This document shows, one piece after another, positions 23,021 to 32,526 of a stretch of DNA of 64,000 bases. Position numbers and translations under genes: made by a program. The stretch covers positions 40,990,723 to 41,054,722 of the forward strand of contig NC_079490.1 in NCBI RefSeq assembly GCF_020520425.1. Reading direction: 5' to 3'. Every line of letters begins with the position of its first letter. Positions within the stretch are counted from its first letter, which is position 1. The notes beneath the pieces are model-generated. The model saw only the letters and a list, made by a program, of their open reading frames with translations, was not told where the DNA came from and made no database searches. This stretch comes from Spinacia oleracea. Its lineage: Eukaryota; Streptophyta; Magnoliopsida; Caryophyllales; Amaranthaceae.

Positions 23021-24436
23021 GAGTTAAGCTAATAAATGGGGTCTAACCTTTTGAACTTTTCACTGTTTAGGACCTATACCTTTTTTTTTCACCATTTGGG
23101 ACCTCATTCCCCTTTTCCGGCCAAATTTAACTAGAGTCATTAAAAGGTTAGGTCCTTGGGTTAAAAGGTTCAAGTAAATCAAAAGTTTGAGGACTAACCT
23201 TTTCGTTTTTTCACATTTCAGGACCTGAACTTTCTTTTTTCACCTTTTGAGACCTCATTCAAGTTTTCATGTAATTCCAGTTCAATTATTAAAGTTTCTA
23301 ACCATTAACATACAATAAGCTCAAATTGAAATAATATGTAACGTAATTCATAAACTTAGCCCATATATAAACTGATTTGGGTATCAAATAATTTAATGAA
23401 TAAAGAAGCAAATAATTATTTACAAGCTGATCATATTTTATACATTCGGTTATGGTGTCCAATGACAATAGAAGAATTAAGCAATTTATATAGTAGAGTA
23501 CGATATTCATACAATTATACTCAAAGGTTTACGGGGATGGTGGAACTAAAAATACACTACGGAATTTTCCGCCCGGGACCCAAGTTGTTAGGAAGATCTG
23601 TCATTGATGGTATATCCTCACAATTGTTTGTGGTTTGTTTGAAGAATATTAATAATGTCCACACAAAAACGTAAAATTAATAAAAATAGGTTAATTTTAA
23701 ACGAATTTTGATTTTGATCACAAGTTAATATATCATACTAGTTCTTGATTGTTTTATGACAGTAAAGACAATTGGTTTATTTATGCTCATATTTGATGAG
23801 GTACTTAAATGATTTATGCTTAACTCGATCAAAATTAATCAGCAATCTCCGAATTAAAATTTACGACCTCAAATTTTCTATAAACATATTTAAATAAGTT
23901 GTTATTGGATTACGTAAATTAAGTTTCAACTATTAAAGGTCTTATGAATGAGTAAAGATTATCTATGATGTTTGGAGAAGAGTACTATGTAGTTTTAAAT
24001 GCATGATGGGGTTTGGAAAAGATGAATTATTATTATTATTGTTAAATATATTAATAACAATTATTACATAATAATTAATAAAAATAAAAATATTAATAAC
24101 TATTATTATAATTATTAATTTGAGCGCTAACTTTTTTTTTTTTTTTGGCATTTTCTGATTTTATTTATAGTAAATAACGTTGGTATACAAAATATGGATA
24201 TGAGGTCCCAAAAGGTGAAAAAAAATATTCGGGTCCTAAACGGTGAAAAAATCAAAAAGTTGGACCCTAACCTTTGTATTAATTTATTATTTGAGTGATA
24301 GTATGGTTAACGGTGAGTTAAACTATGGTTAACTGGCCGGAAAATGAATATGAGTCCCCAAAAGGTGGAAAAAAAAGGTTGAGGTCCTAAAGGGTGAAAA
24401 AACCAAAAGGTTGGACCCCAACCTTTAGCTTAACTC
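23021..24436. mobile_element. Non-autonomous Mutator-like element with doubled TIRs
   Basis: The ends GAGTTAAGCTA / TAGCTTAACTC are inverted repeats of about 100 bp. A perfect 10-bp target duplication TGTAAAAGTC lies at 23011-23020 and 24437-24446. The ends plus 10-bp duplication are diagnostic of the Mutator superfamily. Each end carries a second, more diverged copy of the same TIR sequence (about 23130-23290 and 24176-24290). The core holds no transposase; a 92-codon frame at 23396-23674 matches nothing I recognise. Confidence 0.85.
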
Positions 24437-24624
24437 TGTAAAAGTCGAAGCACAATTAGATATTTTATCTTCTTTTATACTACTACGTATATAATATCGT
24501 AAAGAGAAGGAGAGGAATTTCACATATATATCACATATCCGCAATTCAGTCTGAAACGAACATAAATGACGTGGAAGAAACTAATACGCTCTAAACCACG
24601 TACTAGCTAGTAGCCAGTGTGTTT

Positions 24625-25758
24625 GGAAAATTTGTAATTATTAATCCAACCTTTTTCCGATTTTCATTAATTAAGCCTATTTATGCGATATTTCTAAATA
24701 ATCCAACCTTTATGACCGAACTACTATTATTAAGCCTGGATGACCGGTTACCTGCTACAAAGTCAAGAAAAAATTGTAATTATTAATCCAACCTTTGCCC
24801 GATTTTCTTTAATTAAGCCTACCTATGTCATGTTTCTAAATAATCCAACCTTTATGACCCAACTACTATTATTAAGCCTGGATGACCGGTTACCTGATCC
24901 AAAGTCAACGTTAAAAACGTTGACAACCTAAAGTTGATTTCCCTGCTAAAACATTGGACACATCATCATCACTTGCCACCTAAACAAGAATTTCATTTTT
25001 TTTCAAAAAACCCTTAACCCTTCTCTTCTCTGTACCGTGTTTCAATTCCTCTCTCCTCCATTACTGCTGCTTCAACCACAATTGTACTGGTTAATGATAT
25101 CATCAGCGATTTTCTTGTGGAAATAGGTGACTTCATCCACGCGCATTCAAATTTCGTCTCCAAAATCGTACAATTGAAGGTGAACTTACGAACCTTAGCG
25201 TTTTTGTTCCATTTTTGGTAAATTTTGAATTTTGGGCTTCCTTCATGGTCAGTTCGTAAAAACCCGAGCTGTTGCAATAATATAGTTTTTTTTTTATGTT
25301 GTGGGATGTTGGTTATTGTGGTCTTGTTGAAAATTTAGAAAGAAAAAAAAAACCTTAAATTTGAAGAAGATCCAGATCCAACAGGCAATTGCTTTACCTC
25401 AGCCATAGCAATTGTTGATTATTTTTTATGAACTTTGAATGGAGATGTATGAGGGATCGGCAATGGTGGAGAAGAGGTAGAAGAGAAAAAATGGAGAGGA
25501 GTTCACAGATGAAGCAGAAAATCGCAGAGGAGAGAGGAACGAAAATTAAAATAGCAATTAAAGAAAATAAGGGAAAATAAATAAATTATAATTGGTATAT
25601 GCCACGTAAGGGTGAATACCGCCTACAGCAGGTTAGTAACTTGTTAGGCTTAATTATAGAAGTTGGGTCATAAAGGTTGGATTATTTAGAAATATCGTAT
25701 AGGTATGCTTAATTAAAGAAAATCGGACAAAGGTTGAATTAACAATTACAAATTTTCC
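24625..25758. mobile_element. Non-autonomous Mutator-like element
   Basis: Terminal inverted repeats begin GGAAAATTTGTAATT and run for at least 120 bp. A perfect 9-bp target duplication AGTGTGTTT lies at 24616-24624 and 25759-25767. The left end is duplicated in tandem (24635-24750 and 24775-24895). The middle (about 24990-25560) is not repetitive and could be captured host DNA, as in Pack-MULEs, but I recognise no gene in it. Confidence 0.85.
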
Positions 25759-25950
25759 AGTGTGTTTAAACTTTGAACTTAAGGGGCCATGAAACTACAA
25801 ACATGAATATATTATAGAAAGGGGATTGCATATTTGATATTTGTATATTATATATGTAATGATAGACCTTTGAAACATACTACGTGCAACTTAAGAAATT
25901 AATTTGTTAATGTACACTTATATGTGAATCAATAAAGAATAATGAATTTG

Positions 25951-26270
25951 TTTTTTTTTTATAAGGAAATAAAAATTCGATTAGTCCCTATAATCGGACA
26001 AATCTAACTCATCCTTTCGAATGATAGAGGAGAACAAATCATTACAAGAATTAAAACAATAAAGCATGGAAGGGTAATTATATATGACCGTGATTAATCA
26101 TAAAATCCGCCGCCTGATTTGTTTCCCATAAACAGTGGTGAAAAGAAATCGACTCGAACTTCAAAACATCCTTCTCCACATATCGCCAATAATATTGTAG
26201 ATTGCCCAAGGAATATCCCATTGCCGCTTAATAGCGTTGATGACGCAAAGATTGTCGCCTTCAACTACAA
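25951..26270 (-). pseudogene. LINE 3' end with RNase H-like remnant (left half)
   Basis: The minus strand encodes VEGDNLCVINAIKRQWDIP and then PWAIYNIIGDM, the core of the RVT_3/RNase H-like domain of plant LINEs. A frameshift, a 3' untranslated region and a poly(A) run (T10 at 25951-25960 on the plus strand) follow. The other half is at 35376-35735; the Gypsy element 26271-35370 inserted between them with target TACAA. Confidence 0.7.
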
Positions 26271-29136
26271 TGTAACGCCCCGACCTCTAATTCAATTATT
26301 TAATCATAATTAGCAGCGGAATTAACCTAATTCGGTCGGGACATTACCCGCCGTAACTCACTCTTAGGAGTTACCAGGCAACCATCAATCATAAGTTATT
26401 AAACTCCAGAATTAACATGATAATCCTTCTTAATTCCTTAATAAAAGTACATAACTTAATCAAGAATCTTTACTTAAACTTGTTACAACTTAACATTAAC
26501 TTAGGTAAACTTGGTAATAGTGAAATCCTCGCCACTACTCGTTTCCGTGGTCCCCAGCAGTACCTAAAACGGAAAACAAAACGGTGAGCCGAAGACTCAG
26601 TAACAAGTTACCCTAGCATCGTAACATCATTTCAATTCATTTTATTTAATAAACAGGGAGAATAGAATATAGTAAAACATTTAATAAATCAATATTTCAG
26701 AAGCATCATTTCAAAAACATCATTTCAGGAACATTAATTTCAGGAACGTCATTTCATTAATCTTTTTCCTTTTAACAGTATTTATTCTGGTCGTCATGAC
26801 TTTACAGGAAAACATGGTAGGACGTCTCCTACGAACAGGGGAAGCCAGTGCTTCATAACAGGGGGAGTCAATGCTCCATAACAGGGGAAGCCAGTGCTTC
26901 ATTTCAGGGGGAACCTTGGTTCCATATCAGGGGAAGCCAGTGCTTCTTATCAGGGGGAACCTTGGTTCCATATCAGGGAAAGCCAGTGCTTCTTATCAGG
27001 GAAAGCCAGTGCTTCTTATCAGGGGGAGCCTGGGCTCCATATCAGGGGAACTTGACCAGTTCTTACACTTTTATTTATCATGTTTACATTTCTTTTAATC
27101 GAACATTAATCAGGAAAATCTCAATCGTTCAGGGTGGTTCAATAAACCATTAAATCTCGTTATTTCATAAAATCATTTCTTTCAGGAATAATAATTCATT
27201 AAATCAATACTTTGCATAAAGCTGCATTATCGTAAAACAATTCAATCAAATCATACTTGTAATCCCGCAATTCATAAAACATCATTATAAAACATAAATC
27301 ATTCATAACATCATTCATAAATACATTTCGAAGGGAATGCGGGTACTAGCAATAACCGTTACCTCAATTCCACGATTTGACAGGCCTTTTTCCTTGGTCG
27401 TTCGTCCTGAGCTCCGAGTTCGATTTCTTTCAAAATTATTGAATTAGTATTAAAACGATAAATACTTTAAAACCAATAATGAATTCATAAATAGTGAATT
27501 TTGAAATAATAAATTTAATAAGAAATAAAACTTTTATAAATTACTGAAAATATTATTAAGCAACATTTCGATCAAAATATATATATATGGATTTCATAAA
27601 TATATTTACATGAAATATTATTTAATTTTAACAAAACTATTACTTAAATCAAAATTTCAGGCGAAATATAAATTTGAAATTATTATTTAAATTCATATGA
27701 TTAGAAATAAATAATAATTGATTTTTTTTTTCATAAAATATTAACATTAGAACTAAAAGAAATAAGGCTCACTTAGAGATATTGGGCCAAAGTAAATGGA
27801 TTTGGGCTTGACTTGGGAAGTTAAAACCAACGTTCCTAAATTGGAACGTGGTTCCTGGAAAAACAACCGAAGCAGAGCAAAGCAGGGGAAGGCAGCAACA
27901 GGGAGCACGACAGAGGGAGGAGAGAAAAACGGGGAGTTAGGCGGTGGCCGGCGACGGATAAAGGTGGTGAGTGATGGTGGCTGAACGGTGGTGGCTGTGG
28001 CGGCTGCGCAGTTTGCGCGGAGGAGAGGAGGCAGGAAAATGGGCGCGGAGGAGAGGGACGACAAAGGGGAGGTTGGGCGGCGAGTCTGTGACCGGAGGAG
28101 GGCTGCGCACCGGAGCGAAAGGAGCAGCGCGCCAGTACGGCGGCGCTGGTGGCTGAGCGCGGAGGAGAAGTTGGGCGCGGGTGAGAGGAAAGCAGGGAGG
28201 GCGAGTGAGAAGGAGAAATAGGCGTTAGTGTGGTGGCCGGTGTTGGTTTCAACCGTAGTGGTGAGCGGAAAAAGGGGCAGAAGGCGGCGGGGGTGGTCTT
28301 TCGTCGGTGGTCTTGCCGGCGGCAGTCAGTGGTGGTGGTGGCTCAGAATCGAAATGAAGGTAAGGAAAATAGTGAAAAACTCTATGATTCTTGAATGGTT
28401 AAAACTTGAATTTGAATGGTGAATTTAACTTGAATTTTCTGGTTAATTTGACAGCTATTTATAGGGATTAATGGTGGTTAATGACATAAGTGATGACCTC
28501 CATTGAAGCTCAATTGTATGACAAATGTCAAGAGAAATCAAGAATATGGTGACTAAGGCATTAGAATTCAGATTAGTGTCATGAGATTGATGACTCAATT
28601 TGATATGAAATATGGTGATGACAGTTGGAAAGTTAGCTTGGACTTCCATGGCAAAGATACGTGAAGAAGAAGAAAAAGAGAGAAGAAGAAACTGGTTTTT
28701 GATTTCTTTGGGGAACTAAGGGCAGTTTAGTAATTTCAAAAATCATGAATAAATTTCAGAATTTCTATTGTTATTTTTTTGAATATTAAATGAAAATAGA
28801 ATAATGACTTTGAATAAAATTAATTTCCGTAATAATTATTTTATAAAGTGTTAATAAAATAAATTTAGTAAATATAATTTGTCGTTTAATAAAAATGTTA
28901 AATTATTTTATAAATGACGAAATAAGATTTTAACAAAAAGTATAGCTAAGCTCGTTAATATGAAATTAAATTATAAAATCTCAAAATAAATAAATCGTGC
29001 AACAGTGTTAAAAATTAAAGTGAAATAAAACTTTGTTAATTAAAATAAAGTTCAAATTTAGGATTTAAAACGATTTTAAGCTAAATAAAAATAATTAAGC
29101 ATAATTAACTGAGTTTTAAAAATTCGGGGTATTACA
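26271..29136 (-). repeat. 3' LTR of the gag-only Gypsy element
   Basis: 2866 bp, nearly identical to 32527-35370. Short open frames at 27750-28420 on both strands lie in a GC-rich stretch of the LTR and are not genes. A hairpin array at 26841-27062 is described separately. Confidence 0.93.
26841..27062. repeat. Hairpin array in the LTR with co-varying stems
   Basis: About ten units of 23-27 bp share the spacer ATATCAGGG(G) and each holds a short dyad. Arms are GAAGC/GCTTC (26841, 26887, 26933), GGAG/CTCC (26864), GGAACC/GGTTCC (26910, 26956), AAGC/GCTT (26980, 27003), GGAGCC/GGCTCC (27025) and GAACT/AGTTC (27048). Both arms change together. The other LTR has the same array at 33097-33318 with one 23-bp unit fewer. 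Confidence 0.85.
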
Positions 29137-29152
29137 TTCTTACCCCCTTAGA
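29137..29152 (-). other. Polypurine tract of the Gypsy element
   Basis: The minus strand reads TAAGGGGGTAAGAA directly before the 3' LTR. Confidence 0.75.
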
Positions 29153-31141
29153 AAAAGTTTCGTCCTCGAAACTTGAAAATTAGATTTATAAAAACGATTG
29201 ATGAAATTGAAAACACTCGAATGAAAGTATGGTGCTTTATTTTAAAACCAAGATCTCACAATTTCAATTCTGACAATGTCTAGCCTTCATTCCGCCATCA
29301 TCTTTTTGGATTCCGCTTCAACTCGAGACCCAAAATCGAAGAGTAAAGAATACAAAAGGGGCAAAATTATATATTAATCCTTAATCGTCGTTAAGGTGAA
29401 TTACATTCCGCCATCATCTTTCGTATCTCTACTTACTTCATAAAATAGGATCGAGGAGCAAAGAACGTAAAAGGGGCAAATTGTTAGCTTAGACTAGGCT
29501 CCCATTTTACTTCGTGATATCTTGTTTGAAAATATTTTCTACCGAAAATAGTAACTTTTAATGAAAATTAAATTATAATTCTGAAAATATATGTATATGT
29601 AGTAAAAATAAATATTTATCAACCAATTTCAATACTTGAATAATTTGTAAAAGTCATTCACTTTATCAATCTCGTCCTCTGAGCTCAGGAGAACTTCCAT
29701 CGGAGACGGCATCCATGTATAACAATTGGATCACCAGTACAATCATGTCATATCAGCATAAACGTAATTTATATCATAGAGACATATTCATGTGAAAATT
29801 TCAGATTCAACATAAGTATAACATTCATAATCATTTGATTTAACACACGAGTATGGTTGACCATAACATAATCATTCATAGAAAACATAGTAATTCATAC
29901 ATCATATCGTTCGTGGGCGAATAATAAGAGATATTTCGCTTTCATTTTCTATTGGCCTCTTTGTTGTGGGAATCTTGTCATTGACTTTCGTTATTTGATT
30001 CGTTTTGATTCCGACCTTCGATCTTTTCTTATGCGTTAAACAACTTCGTTGACTACGTTCGTTGCAGGGGTTCGAGTCCATTCACGTGACAGGAAATACA
30101 TTGTAGATATATGACTTCGCTACTTATCCTTAGTATTTTAAGTTGACAAACCTTGGGTTTTGACGGTTAATTCTAAGCCATCACACGTGCCTTTATCAGA
30201 AACAACCTAGGTTCCAGAAACTTAGTTCATACTACCTGGTTTTACAGACATGTCATTTCGTCGATTTCTTTTCTTAACTCCATTGCATTCCTCAATCCTT
30301 CATAATTCTTTTCGAACTTCATAACATTCATTGATATTATCAACCTCATAGACAGACTAATTCTCGATAACTTATTTTGGTAAGATCCTTGAAACTTATA
30401 TGCAAAACTCAATCTCATGCTTTCACCATAAATCATATTTTTCCACATAACGTTTTCGCAAACCTTACATTTCCTCGCTTAGCTTTCTTTATGGAGATTA
30501 TCAAGCATTCTTTAAAAAACAATCCTATAAATGATGCGGAAAGGTAGACTAAAAACACCATCGACCTTACTGACAGAATAATTCCTGATTACTTCCTTTG
30601 GTATAATCCTCAGAACTCCATGTGTAACCTCAATTTCATATTTCACCATAAATCATGTTTGGTCTCGATCACATAATATTTTTGCATAACTTTTTAATAT
30701 TCGAGCTTAACTTCCTTAACGTATCTGAGAATACACTTAGATGCTTATAACCACAAAACAATCATTATGAAGGGTGCGGGAAAATAACCCATAAATCAAC
30801 CTTAATCATAATTTAAACGCTTTGAACACTGAATATCCTTGATTTAAGTGATGATTCACCTTTCATGAAATACAACTCACACTCTTCTTGTACTCTATCA
30901 TTCATCTCTAAATACAAACTCATGCTCTTTTGGTACTCCAAAATCAACCTTAAATAATTCATAAACATAAAAGTTCCTTAAAACAATTCATATCCACAAA
31001 ATCATGCTTTTATTAATTCTTTCATAAACTTCCTCGAGGACATTAATGATCCTTAAACATTTCATAACATGTCCTTGTCAAAATATCTATAACATGATTC
31101 AAATCTAAAACAGGAAACTTAGGTTCAAACGTACATAAGAA
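29153..31141 (-). other. Non-coding spacer where pol would lie
   Basis: AT-rich DNA between gag and the purine tract with no pol motif in any frame. The CGTCCTCGAAACTTG block next to the purine tract is typical of the 3' end of Gypsy/chromovirus elements. Two diverged copies of a CATTCCGCCATCATCTTT ... AAAGGGGCAAA segment lie at about 29289-29372 and 29402-29480. Confidence 0.6.
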
Positions 31142-32317
31142 CTAAATTGAAATAGTATCAGCGTCAGCGTCATCTTCTTCTTCCTTGTCAGCTCTCATCA
31201 TGTAAGCCTTTCCAGATATTGGTGGTCGTGGTGGATCATGATTAACCCTAGCATCGTTGTTGTTTCGTTCATGATTGGTCGAGGTTGTTCTTCCAATATC
31301 CGTGGGAGGTGGTTTAGGGCAGTCTCTGACAAAATGATCTTTTCCTCCACATCGATAACATGTCTTTGTTCCTGCACGACATTCACTTTCGGTATGGTTT
31401 CTCTTTCCACACTTAGCACACCATACATTACGAACTGCTCTATCGTTATGACCTTGGCCTCTTCTATAATTATGGTTTCCTTGGTTTGGCCTTTTAGCTC
31501 CTCCATGGTTTTGATTATCATTTTTCCTTTTATCACCAACATTTTGCGCTTCTCGAAGTAATACAACTCGTTCAACATTAACTGCAATATCAACCATATC
31601 TTGATAGGAAGTAAACCTTTGAGTTGCCAACCTATCTTGGTACTTCAAATGAAGACCTCGCTCAAAACGGTTCATCCTAGATTGTTCTGTCGATACCAGC
31701 TCCGGTGCAAATCTTGACAATTCCATGAACTTGTTTGCATATTCCATAACACTCATTGTTCCTTGTTGCAAGTGTAAAAACTCGTCTTCCTTTTGTTTCC
31801 TCAGGGATGGTGGATAAAACTTATCTCTTAGTAACTTTTGCAGTTCGGTCCAACCAAATCTAGGCTCATTCTTCCTTTCCTTATTAACTTTCCACCATAA
31901 ACTTGCTTGACCCGTTAAGTAAAACACGGCGAAATCGACTCTCCATTCCTTAGGACATTGCAAGGTTTCAAACAACTGATCTATGCGATTAATCCAATCC
32001 TCGAATTCTACAGGGTCGGGCTTGCCATCATAAGATGGTGGGTTCAGGGATGAAAACTTCTTGAACATTGATGCATTTTCGTTCGCATTCGTCGATTTCT
32101 GTTTCTGAGTATCTTTGATTAATTCAGCTAACATCGTGCTAACGGTTTCTAATCGTTTCATCCTTTCTTTGTGATCTTCGATAGGTTGATCGTCATAGGG
32201 ATCATCGTGGGCAACATCCTCGTAGATAGCGTCATCGTTGACATGGACGTTGTGCTCGTTGTGGGCTCCATCGTTAATATCGTTAGTCACCTCGATAGTC
32301 GACATTCTGCATAACAT
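31142..32317 (-). CDS. gag: Gypsy Gag polyprotein (capsid plus two zinc knuckles)
   Basis: Intact 391-residue Gag. It would form the cytoplasmic particle and bind the element RNA. An acidic N-terminus is followed by the Retrotrans_gag domain (about residues 95-230: DPVEFEDWINRIDQLFE, FYLTGQASLWW, LRDKFYPPSLRKQKEDEF). A basic region and two CCHC knuckles follow, CAKCGKRNHTESEC and CYRCGGKDHFVRDC. The first ATG is at 32317; an equally plausible start is 32305 (MSTIEV). The protein ends in an acidic tail, DKEEEDDADADTISI, and stops. In full-length relatives the protease would begin about here, so pol appears to have been lost at the gag-protease boundary. The complete frame and nearly identical LTRs suggest recent activity, probably with help from an autonomous relative. 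Confidence 0.92.
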   Translation of the reverse strand: MLCRMSTIEVTNDINDGAHNEHNVHVNDDAIYEDVAHDDPYDDQPIEDHKERMKRLETVSTMLAELIKDTQKQKSTNANENASMFKKFSSLNPPSYDGKPDPVEFEDWINRIDQLFETLQCPKEWRVDFAVFYLTGQASLWWKVNKERKNEPRFGWTELQKLLRDKFYPPSLRKQKEDEFLHLQQGTMSVMEYANKFMELSRFAPELVSTEQSRMNRFERGLHLKYQDRLATQRFTSYQDMVDIAVNVERVVLLREAQNVGDKRKNDNQNHGGAKRPNQGNHNYRRGQGHNDRAVRNVWCAKCGKRNHTESECRAGTKTCYRCGGKDHFVRDCPKPPPTDIGRTTSTNHERNNNDARVNHDPPRPPISGKAYMMRADKEEEDDADADTISI

Positions 32318-32509
32318 GCTCAATCAGGAAAACATACATAATAGGAAAATAATCCCTTTTCAGTCCGTTCCTACACTCACACTCATTTCATTTTAACATG
32401 ATTCTAACATATTCTTTTTAACTTATTCCTTAAAATTCTTTGCTTAAAGCCTATTGAATTCTACAACGCGCAAAACCCGTAAGGTTTAGCACTTATGGTC
32501 CAGAACCTT

Positions 32510-32526
32510 GGCTCTGAATACCAAAA
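32510..32526 (-). other. Primer binding site of the Gypsy element
   Basis: The minus strand reads TTTTGGTATTCAGAGCCAAG directly after the 5' LTR. This is the initiator-Met tRNA type (TGGTATCAGAGCC) with one extra T. Confidence 0.75.

Noticed and set aside
27753..28252. Frames of 77-138 codons on both strands, duplicated at 33988-34487
   Set aside because: They lie within the GC-rich part of the Gypsy LTR, overlap one another, and show no protein family.
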